A DNA stretch of 64,000 nt from Methylobacterium oxalidis. Its GTDB lineage: Bacteria > Pseudomonadota > Alphaproteobacteria > Rhizobiales > Beijerinckiaceae. The number at the start of each line of letters is the position of its first letter. Within the stretch, counting starts at the first letter, position 1. Where the stretch lies: assembly GCF_007992195.1 (NCBI RefSeq), contig NZ_BJZU01000034.1:36377-100376 (forward strand), in the 5' to 3' direction. Below, piece by piece: positions 19,314-28,406 of this stretch. Both the position numbers and the translations under genes were made by a program. The notes under the pieces are model-generated. The model was not told where the DNA came from. It worked only from the letters and a program-made list of their open reading frames with translations, and ran no database searches.

Positions 19314-19753
19314 GGGCGGGTCTCCTGCGCTCCGGATGACGAGGCCGGGTCTCCCGGCCGTTCGATCCCGGGAAGCCTATCCTCTGTCGCGGATCGCGCG
19401 AAGTCCGACGCATCGCCGCGAGTGCGTGAATTGCGCATCACCTGTCCGCGACTCAGCATTCCTCACAGGCGAAAAGACGCGGCGGCGCCGAGGCATGACT
19501 TGCAATCTGCCTGAGCTTCGTGGTCAAGTTGTTGCGGGGGCAACCTTCATGCGAGCCGAGATCCGCCTCGACCGTCACCGCCCGGTGATCAGGTCTGGGC
19601 GCCGGGCTTCGCGGAAACCGCAATGGTTTTCCGTCGAGACCCGCGAGATCTCGAAGCTCCGACAGCGGAAGGAACGCCGTCTCAGGACACGAGCACGTCT
19701 CGCCGGAGGTCCGGCGGCGGGCGAGCACCTCAGAAGAAGGACCGTGTTGAACG
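19314..19753. other. 440-bp non-coding stretch
   Basis: Lies between the monooxygenase and XRE genes, which are divergent. I see no convincing ORF, tRNA, riboswitch or long inverted repeat. A weak stem (GGAAACC / GGTTTTCC around 19615-19637) is present. It should hold both promoters. Confidence 0.4.
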
Positions 19754-20158
19754 ATGATGCCCAAGCAGACCACCGACGTGGACCGCCTTGTCGGTCTCCG
19801 CATCACGGCGTTGCGCAAGGCCCGCGGCATGAGCCAGACGGCGCTCGGCACCGCGGTGGGCGTGACCTTCCAGCAGGTGCAGAAGTACGAGAAGGGCCAG
19901 AACCGCGTCGGCGCCGGCCGCCTGCGCGAGATCGCCCGCCTGCTCGAAGTGCCGGTCTCGGCCTTCTTCGAGGAGAACGACGCCAGCGGCCAGCCGCAGG
20001 AGGACGTGTTCGGCTTCCTCAGCGCCCACGGCGCCATCGAGGTGTTGCGCGCCTACGCGGCCATCCAGGACGACCAGCTCCGTCGGGACGTCCTCGCCAT
20101 CGTCCGCACGGCCTCCCGCCTTGGCCAGGGCACCCCGTCCGTCGAAGCCACGGCCTGA
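19754..20158 (+). CDS. XRE-family transcriptional regulator
   Basis: 134 residues. Residues 10-65 form an HTH_3 domain: R-I-T-A-L-R-K-A-R-G-M-S-Q-T-A-L-G, then V-T-F-Q-Q-V-Q-K-Y-E-K-G-Q-N-R-V as the recognition helix region. The remaining 70 residues (F-G-F-L-S-A-H-G-A-I-E-V-L) resemble the C-terminal part of rhizobial PhrR/PraR-like regulators. Multiple paralogues of this type are common in Rhizobiales, so the target cannot be inferred. The start is preceded by AGAAGGA. Confidence 0.88.
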   Translation: MMPKQTTDVDRLVGLRITALRKARGMSQTALGTAVGVTFQQVQKYEKGQNRVGAGRLREIARLLEVPVSAFFEENDASGQPQEDVFGFLSAHGAIEVLRAYAAIQDDQLRRDVLAIVRTASRLGQGTPSVEATA

Positions 20159-20241
20159 TCCGCCTCACCGGCAGGATCAAGGCCGTGCAATCGGGCATCG
20201 CATCCCGAAGGCCGCCGTCCGCGCCGGTCCGGGTCGCGCCG

Positions 20242-21570
20242 TCAGCCTGCCGCCCGGGTCCCGATGAGGTGGAAGAAGCTGCCGCTGACCCGACCGCGCC
20301 GGTGACCGGCCGGCCCGAGCGGCCTGCCCTCGGCATCCGTGACCTGCGCGAGCGCTTCCGGTAGCGCGGGAGGCTCGGTCAGCTCGCTCGCGTAGTGGAA
20401 TTCGTGGCCGACGAGCCGCGCTCCCGCGCGGCCGAGGATGCCGTCCTCGAGGAGCGTCGCCACCCGGTAGCCGAGATGGAGCCGGCGCGCCTTGTAGGAG
20501 GTGGCGACCGGCAGGAGCCCCGCCATGGCGTGGGTCTGCCCGGCCGCGTCCTCCAGGCTCTCGCCGAGCACCATGTAGCCGCCGCACTCGCCGTGGACCG
20601 GCTTCGCGGCCGCGAAGTGCCGCAGCCCGGCGAGGAAGCGGCCGGACGCCGCGAGGCGCGCCGCGTGCAACTCGGGATACCCGCCGGGCAGCCAGCAGGC
20701 GTCGCAGCTCTCCGGCGGCGCCTCGTCGGCCAGAGGTGAGAAGGGCACGATCTCGGCGCCCATCGCGCGCCAGCCTGCCACCATGTGCGGGTAGAGGAAC
20801 GTGAAGGCCGCGTCGGAGGCAACGGCAACCCGCTGGCCCGGCGGGCGCGGCAGCCCTCCGGCGCTTGCGGCCGGCGGTCCGGCGCCGCCCGCGAGGGCGC
20901 GGATCGCGTCGAGGTCGAGACCCGCTTCCGCGAGGTCGGCGAGATGGTCGAGCCGGGCATCGAGGTCGGAGGTCTCGCGCGCCTGGACGAGGCCGAGATG
21001 CCGCTCCGGCAGAACGAGGCTCGCGTCGCGCGCGAGCGCCCCCAGCACCGGCATCCCGATCCGCGCGAGGCCCGCCTCGACGAGCCGCCGGTGGCGCGGG
21101 CTCGCGACCTTGTTGAGCACCACCCCGGCGATCCGCACCCGAGGATCGTAGGCGGCGCAGCCGAGCGCCACCGCCGCCGCCGATTGCGCCGCGCCCGAGA
21201 CATCGAGGACGAGCAGGACCGGCCAGCCGTAGCGGGCGGCGATGTCGGCGTTCGCCCCGGTGCGGCCCTCTCCCGCCACGATCCCGTCGAACAGGCCCAT
21301 CGAGCCCTCGGCGACGACGAGGTCCGCCTCGGCCGCGGCGAGCCGGGCGACCGCGTCGAGGAGCGCGCCGTCCATCGCGAAGCTGTCGAGGTTGAAGCTC
21401 GGATGTCCCGTGGCCGCCTGGTGGAAGGCGGGATCGATGTAGTCGGGCCCGCACTTCGCCCCCCGCACCGCCACGCCGCGCCGGGCGAGCGCCCGCATCA
21501 GCGCCAAAGTCACGGTGGTCTTGCCGGATCCCGAGCGCGGGGCGGCGACGAGGAGCCCGCGAGCGCTCAC
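20242..21570 (-). CDS. cobB: Cobyrinic acid a,c-diamide synthase (hydrogenobyrinic acid type)
   Basis: 442 residues from GTG at 21570. The N-terminal synthetase half shows [10 protein letters not shown] and K-C-G-P-D-Y-I-D-P; the C-terminal glutamine amidotransferase half carries the nucleophile in [11 protein letters not shown] and ends with a late His (F-F-H-L-I-G). It amidates the a and c side chains using glutamine and ATP, before cobalt insertion in the aerobic route. It overlaps cobM by 4 bp (GTGA) and ends the cobL-cobE-cobM-cobB run. Confidence 0.94.
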   Translation of the reverse strand: MSARGLLVAAPRSGSGKTTVTLALMRALARRGVAVRGAKCGPDYIDPAFHQAATGHPSFNLDSFAMDGALLDAVARLAAAEADLVVAEGSMGLFDGIVAGEGRTGANADIAARYGWPVLLVLDVSGAAQSAAAVALGCAAYDPRVRIAGVVLNKVASPRHRRLVEAGLARIGMPVLGALARDASLVLPERHLGLVQARETSDLDARLDHLADLAEAGLDLDAIRALAGGAGPPAASAGGLPRPPGQRVAVASDAAFTFLYPHMVAGWRAMGAEIVPFSPLADEAPPESCDACWLPGGYPELHAARLAASGRFLAGLRHFAAAKPVHGECGGYMVLGESLEDAAGQTHAMAGLLPVATSYKARRLHLGYRVATLLEDGILGRAGARLVGHEFHYASELTEPPALPEALAQVTDAEGRPLGPAGHRRGRVSGSFFHLIGTRAAG

Positions 21571-22343
21571 GCCGGCGGCCTCCCGGATCCCCGAGCCCGG
21601 AACCGGCGGTCGTAATCCGGCGCGTAGAGGGCGCTCTCGCGGAAGTCGCCGGGCGCGAGCGCCGGGCCGACGAGGATCAGCGCCGTGCGCTCCAGTCCCG
21701 CCTCGGCGACGGCGGAGGCGATGCCCGCGAGCTTGGCCGTGATCACCCGCTCGTCGGGCCAGGTGGCGCGGAAGACCACGGCGGCCGGGCATTCGGCGCC
21801 GTAGAACGGGACGAGCTCCGCGGCGACCTGTTCGATGACGTGGATCGAGAGGTGGAGCGCCAGCGTCGCGCCCGTCGCGGCGAAAGTCGCGAGGGTTTCC
21901 CGCTCCGGCATGGCGCTGGCGCGGCCCGAGGTCCGGGTCAGCACGACCGACTGGGCGAGGCCGGGCACGGTCAGCTCCCGCCGCAGCACCGCGGCGGCGG
22001 CCGCGAAGGCGGGCACGCCGGGCGTCACCGTGTAGGGAATGCCGGCCGCCTCCAGGCGGCGGGTCTGCTCGGCGAGCGCGCTCCAGATCGAGAGGTCGCC
22101 CGAGTGCAGGCGGGCGACGTCCTGCCCCGCCGCGTGGGCGCGCGCGCACTCGGCCACGATGGCGTCGAGGTCGAGCGGCGCCGTGTCGACGACCCGCGCG
22201 TCGGGCGGGCACCAGCGCAGGATCTCGGGCGCCACGAGGGAGCCCGCATAGAGGCAGACGGGGCAGGCGGCGATCAGGTCGCGGCCGCGTACCGTGATGA
22301 GGTCGGCAGCGCCCGGTCCGGCGCCAATGAAGTGGACGGTCAT
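21567..22343 (-). CDS. cobM: Precorrin-4 C11-methyltransferase
   Basis: 258 residues of the tetrapyrrole methylase fold. It starts [20 protein letters not shown], the typical CobM/CbiF opening, with L-H-S-G-D-L-S-I-W (the substrate-binding G-D motif) near residue 100 and T-V-T-P-G-V-P-A-F. It adds a methyl group from SAM at C11 of precorrin-4. Stop and start overlap with cobE and cobB by 4 bp each. Confidence 0.95.
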   Translation of the reverse strand: MTVHFIGAGPGAADLITVRGRDLIAACPVCLYAGSLVAPEILRWCPPDARVVDTAPLDLDAIVAECARAHAAGQDVARLHSGDLSIWSALAEQTRRLEAAGIPYTVTPGVPAFAAAAAVLRRELTVPGLAQSVVLTRTSGRASAMPERETLATFAATGATLALHLSIHVIEQVAAELVPFYGAECPAAVVFRATWPDERVITAKLAGIASAVAEAGLERTALILVGPALAPGDFRESALYAPDYDRRFRARGSGRPPA

Positions 22344-22741
22344 GGGGAATCGGGAGGCGCGGCCAGGGCGCAGGTGGCCCCGGCGCTGGCGATGCGGGGA
22401 AGGACGAGGCGGGCGCCCGGCCCGGCCGCGGCGAGGGCCGCCGCCTCGGCGAGCGAGCCGACGCCGCGCAGGGCCTCGATCCGCGCCGAGCGGGTGAGGA
22501 CCCGGGCGCCGGCGGCGGCGAGCTCCCGCGGCGACACGGGCGTTGGGGCCAGTGCGAAGACTTCGGCGGCGGCGCGCAGGGCCGGCTCCGCCGCCCGATC
22601 CTCCGCGGTGGCGAGGGCGCGAAGGCGCGACTCGGCGAGGCCCGTCTCGGCGAGCGCGCGCCGGACCAGGGCGACGATCTCGGCGCTAGCCGTCCCGCGG
22701 CGGAAGCCGATCCCGGCGACGAGGGGCGGGGAGGCGCTCAC
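22340..22741 (-). CDS. cobE: CobE/CbiG C-terminal-like cobalamin biosynthesis protein
   Basis: 133 residues from GTG at 22741. [16 protein letters not shown] near the start and L-A-T-A-E-D-R-A in the middle match the small CobE proteins, which correspond to the C-terminal domain of CbiG. In aerobic organisms CobE appears in cob clusters, but its precise role is not settled. It overlaps both cobL and cobM by 4 bp. Confidence 0.82.
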   Translation of the reverse strand: MSASPPLVAGIGFRRGTASAEIVALVRRALAETGLAESRLRALATAEDRAAEPALRAAAEVFALAPTPVSPRELAAAGARVLTRSARIEALRGVGSLAEAAALAAAGPGARLVLPRIASAGATCALAAPPDSP

Positions 22742-23982
22742 GGCCTCGTCCAGACCCACTGGGTCACCGGCATGGCGGCGCGCCAGCCGTGCATCCCGCC
22801 GACCGGGTCGGCCCGGGCGACGGAGAGGCGGCGCAGCGCGCCTCCCGTCTCGGAGAAGGCACCGAGGAGCGCCGCCTCGCCTTCCAGGGTCACCGCGTTG
22901 GCGACGAGGCGCCCGCCCGGGGGCAGCGCCTCCGCGGCCCGGGCCAGGAGACCGGGCTCCGAGACGCCGCCGCCGACGAAGACGGCGTCGGGCGGCGGCA
23001 GGCCGGCGAGGGCGGCCGGTGCAGCACCCTCGACCACCGCGAGGTCGGGGACGCCGAGGCTCTCCGCATTGCGGCGGATGCGGGCCGCGCGGTCCGGGCG
23101 CGCCTCGACGGCCACTGCCCGCATGGCGGGGTGGCGCAGCATCCACTCGATGGCGACGGAGCCGGCGCCGCCGCCGATGTCCCAGAGGCGCTCACCGAGC
23201 CGAGGGCGGAGGGCGGCGAGCGTGACGGCACGGATCTCGGCCTTGGTGAGCTGCCCGTCGCTCTCGAAGGCCGCGTCGTCGAGACCGGGCGCGAGCGGCA
23301 GCACCCAGGCGCCGGGCTCGGCCGCGACCTCCACCGCGAGGGTGTTCAGCGGGTCGATCCCGTCGAGATCGAAGCCCACAGCCGCGGCGGCGCGGATGCG
23401 TTCGCGCGGCCCGCCCATCGCTTCGAGCACCGTGAGGCGCGAGGCCCCGAGGCCGCGCTCCGCCATCAGGGCGGCGACGAGGCCCGGCGTCGTGCCGTCC
23501 CAGGACAGGACGAGGAGTCGGGCGCCGGGCTGGAGATGGGGCAGGATGCGCGTGAGCGCGCGGCCGTGAAGGGTGAGGCAGGCGCACTCGGCGAGCGGCC
23601 AGCCGAGACGGGCGCAGGCGAGGCTGAAGGCGGAGGGCTGCGGGAAGGCGCGGATCTCGGCCGGCGGCACCAGCCGCGCGATCTCGGCACCGATGCCGTA
23701 GTGGAACGGGTCGCCGGTGGCCAGGATGCAGGTCGGCTCGCCGCGCCGCGCCAGAACCTCGGCGTAGGCGCCGGCGAACGGGCTCGGCCAGGGCCGCGCC
23801 TCGGCGGCGAGGGGGGCGGCGAGCGCGATGTGGCGCTCTCCGCCGTAGACGACACCCGCCGCGTCGAGGGCCGCGCTCGCGGCCGGAGAGAGCCCGGCGC
23901 GGCCGTCCTCGCCGATCCCGACGAGGGTCAGCCACGGCTCCCGGCTCGACACCGGCGCGGCGCTATCGGACAAGGCGGCCAT
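22738..23982 (-). CDS. cobL: Precorrin-6B C5,15-methyltransferase (decarboxylating)
   Basis: 414 residues, a CbiE-CbiT fusion. The CbiE half (residues 15-210) has W-L-T-L-V-G-I-G-E-D-G and I-L-A-T-G-D-P-F-H-Y-G; the CbiT half (about 220-414) has the SAM motif D-I-G-G-G-A-G-S-V-A-I-E and V-F-V-G-G-G. It methylates C5 and C15 and removes the C12 acetate carboxyl. ATG at 23982 forms CATG with the start of the oppositely oriented cobK, so the two genes overlap by 2 bp at their starts; GTG about nine codons downstream is an alternative. Confidence 0.93.
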   Translation of the reverse strand: MAALSDSAAPVSSREPWLTLVGIGEDGRAGLSPAASAALDAAGVVYGGERHIALAAPLAAEARPWPSPFAGAYAEVLARRGEPTCILATGDPFHYGIGAEIARLVPPAEIRAFPQPSAFSLACARLGWPLAECACLTLHGRALTRILPHLQPGARLLVLSWDGTTPGLVAALMAERGLGASRLTVLEAMGGPRERIRAAAAVGFDLDGIDPLNTLAVEVAAEPGAWVLPLAPGLDDAAFESDGQLTKAEIRAVTLAALRPRLGERLWDIGGGAGSVAIEWMLRHPAMRAVAVEARPDRAARIRRNAESLGVPDLAVVEGAAPAALAGLPPPDAVFVGGGVSEPGLLARAAEALPPGGRLVANAVTLEGEAALLGAFSETGGALRRLSVARADPVGGMHGWRAAMPVTQWVWTRP

Positions 23983-24715
23983 GCGCATCCTCATCCTCGG
24001 CGGCACGGGCGAGGCGAGCGCCCTGGTGCGGGGCCTCGCGGGCAGCGGCCATGCCGTCACCCTGTCGCTCGCCGGGCGCACCGCCACGCCGAAGCGCGAG
24101 GCCGTGCCCACCCGCGTCGGCGGCTTTGGCGGCCCGGAGGGGCTTGCGCGTTATCTCGCCGAGAGCGGCATCGACCGTCTGGTCGACGCGACGCATCCCT
24201 TCGCCGCGCGGATCTCGCGCAACGCCGCCGCGGCGAGCCGTCTCGCGGGGGTGCCCCTGCTCGCGATCCGCCGACCGCCGTGGGAGCGACAGGCAGGCGA
24301 CGACTGGCGCGAGGCCGCGAGCGTCGCCGAGAGCGTCGCCTGCCTCGGCGAGGCGCCCGTGCGCGCCTTCCTCACGGTCGGCCGGCTGGAGCTCGCCGCG
24401 TTCGAGGCTGCGCCCCAGCACGACTACGTGGTTCGCGCGATCGAGCCGGTGGCGGAGGTGCTGCGCGTCCCGCACCTGACGGCGATCGCGGCGCGGGGGC
24501 CCTTCGACGCGGCGGCGGAGGCGGCGTTCCTGCGCGGCTCCGGCATCGACGTGCTGGTCAGCAAGAATTCCGGGGGAGATGCGACCTACGGCAAGATCGC
24601 GGCGGCGCGGGAACTCGGCATCCCGGTCGTGATGGTCCGCCGCCCGGACAAGCCCGAGGTTCCGGCGGTCGAGAACGCGGAGTCGGCGCTGCGAGTTCTT
24701 CTCGGCACGACGTAG
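23981..24715 (+). CDS. cobK: Precorrin-6A reductase
   Basis: 244 residues opening M-R-I-L-I-L-G-G-T-G-E-A-S-A-L, the NADPH-binding start of CobK/CbiJ, followed by D-A-T-H-P-F-A-A-R-I-S and V-S-K-N-S-G-G-D-A-T-Y-G-K near the end. It reduces precorrin-6A to 6B with NADPH. It is the only plus-strand gene within about 14 kb of minus-strand cob genes, sitting between cobJ and cobL; its start codon overlaps that of cobL, so its promoter must lie inside cobL. Confidence 0.95.
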   Translation: MRILILGGTGEASALVRGLAGSGHAVTLSLAGRTATPKREAVPTRVGGFGGPEGLARYLAESGIDRLVDATHPFAARISRNAAAASRLAGVPLLAIRRPPWERQAGDDWREAASVAESVACLGEAPVRAFLTVGRLELAAFEAAPQHDYVVRAIEPVAEVLRVPHLTAIAARGPFDAAAEAAFLRGSGIDVLVSKNSGGDATYGKIAAARELGIPVVMVRRPDKPEVPAVENAESALRVLLGTT

Positions 24716-24726
24716 CGTGCGGGTGG

Positions 24727-24750
24727 CCTCTTCCGTCCGGGAGAGGTGGG
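24727..24750. repeat. Degenerate copy of CTCTCCC/GGGAGAG palindromic repeat
   Basis: Between the convergent cobK and cobJ genes, CCTCTTCCGTCCGGGAGAGG resembles the CCTCTCCC-NNNN-GGGAGAGG core found inside cobG, cobN and imuB. A GGTGGGGG-like tail follows. It may also act as a transcription-end hairpin for the convergent pair. Confidence 0.6.
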
Positions 24751-24777
24751 GGCGGTGCGGATCCTGCGCGGCCTTCA

Positions 24778-25545
24778 TCACACCCGCTCCGTCGGCACGC
24801 TGCGCGGCGTGTAGACGAAGGGGCGCTCGCCGGGCCCACGCGGGATCAGCCTGGTGCCCGAGGCGCCGATGATCACGAGGGTCGCCATGTCGGCGGGCGC
24901 CTCCCGTGCCTCGCCGAGCGTCATCACGCGGATGGCCTCGTCCGGCCGCGTCACGGCGCGGGCGAAGGCAACCGGCGTGTCGGCGCTGCGGATCTCCAGG
25001 GCGAGGCCGAGAGCTGCGCCGAGCTGCCAGGGGCGGGCCGAGGAGATCGGATTGTAGAGCGCGATCACGAAGTCGGCCCGCAGCGCCGCCTCGAGACGGG
25101 CGGTCACGATCTTCCAGGGCTTCAGGTTGTCCGACAGCGAGACGGCGCAGAAATCGCCCCCCATCGGCGCGCCGAGGCGCGCGGCGGCGGCCAGCATCGC
25201 GGTGATGCCGGGCTCGACCGTGATCGCGAGCCGGCGCCACGCGGGCTCGCCGTCTTCCACCGCCTCGAACAGGGCGGCGGCCATGGCGAAGACGCCCGGA
25301 TCGCCCCCCGACACCACGGCGACGTGCCGGCCCTCCGCCGCCAGCGTCAGCGCGTGGCGGGCGCGGTCGACCTCGACGCGGTTGTCGCTCGGGTGGCGGG
25401 TGAGGCCCGGCCGCTCCGGCACGCGGGCGACGTAGGGGATGTAGCCGATGAGGTCCGTCGCTCGCTCCAGGGCGGCGCTGGCGGCGGGGGTGACGAGGCC
25501 CGGGTCGCCGGGGCCGAGGCCGACGACGGTGACGCTGCCGCTCAC
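24778..25545 (-). CDS. cobJ: Precorrin-3B C17-methyltransferase
   Basis: 255 residues. It opens with V-T-V-V-G-L-G-P-G-D-P-G-L-V-T-P-A-A and has V-V-S-G-G-D-P-G-V-F-A-M and the C-terminal N-P-I-S-S-A-R-P-W-Q-L typical of CobJ. It methylates C17 and drives ring contraction in the aerobic pathway. It overlaps cobI by 4 bp. It is the last gene of the riboswitch-led minus-strand run before the antisense cobK. Confidence 0.95.
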   Translation of the reverse strand: MSGSVTVVGLGPGDPGLVTPAASAALERATDLIGYIPYVARVPERPGLTRHPSDNRVEVDRARHALTLAAEGRHVAVVSGGDPGVFAMAAALFEAVEDGEPAWRRLAITVEPGITAMLAAAARLGAPMGGDFCAVSLSDNLKPWKIVTARLEAALRADFVIALYNPISSARPWQLGAALGLALEIRSADTPVAFARAVTRPDEAIRVMTLGEAREAPADMATLVIIGASGTRLIPRGPGERPFVYTPRSVPTERV

Positions 25546-26327
25546 GGCCTGCGGCCCTCGCCGGGCACCAGCACCATCGAGAAGTAGGGCGCCTCGTCGT
25601 CCGCCTTGCGGGCGAGGGGGATCACGCGCTCGCCCTTCATGGTGCCGCGCTCGACGTAGACCGCCCGGTCGAGGAGCCCGGCCTCGGCGAGGGCTGCGCG
25701 CACCTTCGGGAGGTGACGGCCGAGCTTCATCACCACGGCCGCGTCGGTGCCGCGCAGGCGCTCGGCGAGAGCGGCCCGCCCGAGGGTCGCCGGCAGCACG
25801 GTGAGCACGTCGTCGCCCCAGGTGATCGGGGTGCCGGCCCGCGTCCAGCAGCCGGACATGCCGGTGACGCCCGGCACTACCTCCACGGGGAAGCGGTCCT
25901 TCAGGCGCCGCCAGAGATGCATGAAGGAGCCGTAGAAGAAGGGGTCGCCCTCGGACAGGATCGCCACGTCGCGGCCGGCGCCGAGATGGTCGGCGAGCTT
26001 GCCCGCAGCGTCGTCGTAGAAGCCCGCGAGCGCCGCCACGTAGTCCGCGTGGTCGGGGGCGAGCTCGGTGGTGTAGGGGTAGACGAGGGGGAACTCGCGG
26101 GCGGGGTCGCGCAGGATCGCGTCCGCGATGGTGCGGGCGTTGCCGCGCCGACCCTTCTTGCAGAAGTGCACGAGCACCGGAGCCCGCTCCAGCACGCGCA
26201 CGGCGCGCACGGTCAGGTAGTCCGGGTCGCCTGGGCCCATGCCGACGCCGTAGAGGGTGCCGGTCGTGACGAGGGCGGGCGCCTCGGCGGCGGGCTCGTC
26301 GGTGAGGAGGCTGTCGCGCGCGTCCAT
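25542..26327 (-). CDS. cobI: Precorrin-2 C20-methyltransferase
   Basis: 261 residues. After an 18-residue lead comes L-Y-G-V-G-M-G-P-G-D-P-D-Y-L-T-V-R-A, the family opening, then L-S-E-G-D-P-F-F-Y-G-S-F and V-P-G-V-T-G-M-S-G-C-W. It uses SAM to methylate C20 of precorrin-2. Start ATG at 26327 shares one base with the cobH stop. Confidence 0.95.
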   Translation of the reverse strand: MDARDSLLTDEPAAEAPALVTTGTLYGVGMGPGDPDYLTVRAVRVLERAPVLVHFCKKGRRGNARTIADAILRDPAREFPLVYPYTTELAPDHADYVAALAGFYDDAAGKLADHLGAGRDVAILSEGDPFFYGSFMHLWRRLKDRFPVEVVPGVTGMSGCWTRAGTPITWGDDVLTVLPATLGRAALAERLRGTDAAVVMKLGRHLPKVRAALAEAGLLDRAVYVERGTMKGERVIPLARKADDEAPYFSMVLVPGEGRRP

Positions 26328-26959
26328 CACTCGACCTCGCTCGCGAGCGCGTTCACCGCCGCGGCCGTCATGGCGCTGCCGCCGCGCCGGCCGTGCACCA
26401 CGACGAAGGGCACGCGCCCGTCGCGCGCGAGCGCCTCCTTGGATTCGGCCGCGCCCACGAAGCCGACCGGGATGCCGATCACGGCGGCCGGCGGGCTCAC
26501 GCCCTCGTCGAGCATCTCGAGGAGCCGGAACAGGGCGGTCGGCGCATTGCCGACCGCGACCACGCTGCCGGGCAGATGCTCGCGCCACAGCTCCATCGCG
26601 GCTGCCGAGCGGGTGGTGCCGGCCTCCGCGGCGAGTCCGGGCACGCGCGGGTCGCCGAGGGTGCAGATGACGGGATTGCTGGCGGGCAGGCGCGCGCGGG
26701 TGACGCCGTCGGCCACCATGCGCACGTCGCACAGGATCGGGGCTCCGGCCCTGAGGGCGGCCTCGCCGGCCTCGGCGAAACCCTCCGACATCTCCACGTC
26801 GGCGGGCAGGTCCGTCATGCCGCAGGCGTGGATCATGCGCACCACGACGCGCTCGGCTGCCCCGCGGAAGCGGGCGAGGTCGGCCTCGGCGCGGATCATG
26901 GCGAAGGAGCGGGCGTAGATGGCCTGCCCGTCGCGCAGGTAGTCGAGGCGCGCGCTCAT
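26327..26959 (-). CDS. cobH: Precorrin-8X methylmutase
   Basis: 210 residues of CobH/CbiC. Key features are the catalytic His in [12 protein letters not shown] near residue 43, [23 protein letters not shown] and [14 protein letters not shown]. It moves the C11 methyl group to C12, producing hydrogenobyrinic acid. It lies 10 bp downstream of the cobG start side of the operon and is coupled to cobI. Confidence 0.96.
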   Translation of the reverse strand: MSARLDYLRDGQAIYARSFAMIRAEADLARFRGAAERVVVRMIHACGMTDLPADVEMSEGFAEAGEAALRAGAPILCDVRMVADGVTRARLPASNPVICTLGDPRVPGLAAEAGTTRSAAAMELWREHLPGSVVAVGNAPTALFRLLEMLDEGVSPPAAVIGIPVGFVGAAESKEALARDGRVPFVVVHGRRGGSAMTAAAVNALASEVE

Positions 26960-26969
26960 CGGTCGTAAC

Positions 26970-28406
26970 TCACAGGTCGGAACGTGGGATGGCAGGGACC
27001 CCGAACTCTCGGTCGAGGCCGTGCGCGGAATCCGCCCTCCTTACGCGTTCGAGCGCCGCCTCGAAAGTCAGTTGCAGAGCCGGCTCGTCGCCGGGACCTC
27101 CGCCGAGAACGATCCCGTAGCCCCCCGCCTGCCCGACCAGGGTGAGATCCGAGCGGCCCGGTCTGGCGCAGCCCTTGGCGCAGCCGGACACGTGCATGGT
27201 GAGGCCGCGGGCGGCGAGCGCCCGGAAGGCGTCGGCCAGACGGGCGGCGTCGCTGAGTGCCGATGTCGCGCCCGAGGCGCAGGCCGGCGCGCCGGGGCAG
27301 GCGGCGACCGCGCGGCGGGGATCGTCGGGAGCCACGATGAAGCCGGCGGCGGCGAGATTCGCGAGGGCGACCTCGGCGGCGGCGGGATCGGGCGCCGCCA
27401 GCACGAAGCCGCGGGTGGAGGAGAGGCGGATTTCGGAGGCTCCGAGTGTTGCGGCAATCCGCGTCAGGGCATCGAGGGAGTGGCCGTCGCAGCGGCCGAA
27501 CGGTGCCTCGAGGGCGAGGATGGTGCGAGTGGCGGAGAGGGTGAGGAGGCCGGCCGCAGGCGGCAGCCCGCTCTCCCGGGCCCGGTCGCCGTTTGCCGCA
27601 ACGGACCCCCTCTCCCGTTCGGGAGAGGGCTGGGGTGAGGGGTTCGCGTTGTCCGGAGATGTCGCGCCCCTCACCCGGTCCACGTCCCGCGAACCCGACC
27701 TCTCCCGGACGGGAGAGGTGAGGCAGGCCGCGGCGCGCATGAGAGCGTGGCGCTCGTCCGGGTCGAGGTCGCGCACGCGCCGCCGTCCCGTGCGGGCGAA
27801 GGCGGCCAGCAGATCCGCCACCGCGCCGGCCGCTTCCGCCTCGGCGATCTCACCGATCCGGTCCGGCCCGTCCGCGCTGGCGAGGGCGAGCGCGACCCGG
27901 CCGTCTGAGCCCGCGGTCAGGACGATGTCGGCCTCGGCCTCGCCTGGCCCGAAGCGGCCGCCACCGTCGAGGCTCACCAGGGTTTTCGCGGGCAGCCCTG
28001 CGATCGGGCGTCCCGTTGCCTCGATCGCCAGCGCCAGCGCCGGCACGTCGATCCGCTCCTCCGGTTCGAGGCCGGCGAGCGGACTCGCCAGCGTCAGCCG
28101 CTGCGGGCCGCCGTCGCCCCGCGCGTCCCCGAGGCCGGCCGCTTCGAGGCAGGCGACGAGGGCGCCGCGCGTCGCCTCCGTGACGCCGCGGATCTGCAGG
28201 TTCGCGCGGGCCGTCACGTCGATATGGCCGTTGCCGAAGCGGCGCGCGGCCTCGGCCACGGCGCGCGCCTGCGCGAGGCTCAACCTGCCCTGCGCCGGGT
28301 GGACGCGGGCGAGCAGCCCGTCGCCGGTGGCCATCGGCCGGGCGAGGCCCGGGCACCAGCCGCGCCGTGACGCGGCGGCGGGAAGGACGCGGCGCGCGAG
28401 GCTCAT
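26970..28406 (-). CDS. cobG: Precorrin-3B synthase with an in-frame repeat insertion
   Basis: 478 residues from ATG at 28406; the reading frame extends far upstream, but that part is antisense-frame noise over cobN. The protein has the nitrite/sulfite reductase-like duplicated fold: [12 protein letters not shown] near residue 14, A-R-A-N-L-Q-I-R-G, and Fe-S cluster cysteines in C-P-G-A-P-A-C and V-S-G-C-A-K-G-C-A. It uses O2 to hydroxylate C20 and form the gamma-lactone. Residues about 227-270 are Ser/Pro/Arg-rich and are encoded by a paired palindromic repeat, inserted without breaking the frame. It overlaps cobN by 4 bp. Confidence 0.9.
   Translation of the reverse strand: MSLARRVLPAAASRRGWCPGLARPMATGDGLLARVHPAQGRLSLAQARAVAEAARRFGNGHIDVTARANLQIRGVTEATRGALVACLEAAGLGDARGDGGPQRLTLASPLAGLEPEERIDVPALALAIEATGRPIAGLPAKTLVSLDGGGRFGPGEAEADIVLTAGSDGRVALALASADGPDRIGEIAEAEAAGAVADLLAAFARTGRRRVRDLDPDERHALMRAAACLTSPVRERSGSRDVDRVRGATSPDNANPSPQPSPERERGSVAANGDRARESGLPPAAGLLTLSATRTILALEAPFGRCDGHSLDALTRIAATLGASEIRLSSTRGFVLAAPDPAAAEVALANLAAAGFIVAPDDPRRAVAACPGAPACASGATSALSDAARLADAFRALAARGLTMHVSGCAKGCARPGRSDLTLVGQAGGYGIVLGGGPGDEPALQLTFEAALERVRRADSAHGLDREFGVPAIPRSDL
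27606..27724. repeat. Paired palindromic repeat inside cobG
   Basis: One arm has CCCTCTCCC-GTTC-GGGAGAGGG (27608-27629) with a CTGGGGTGAGGGG tail; the other, inverted, has CCCCTCACCC (27667-27676) and CCTCTCCC-GGAC-GGGAGAGG (27699-27718). Two palindromes facing each other with conserved heads is the layout of REPIN-type elements. It adds about 45 codons to cobG in frame. Confidence 0.8.

Noticed and set aside
22789..25587. 932-codon plus-strand ORF spanning cobL to cobJ
   Set aside because: Runs across three well-supported cob genes in another frame and has no domain content.
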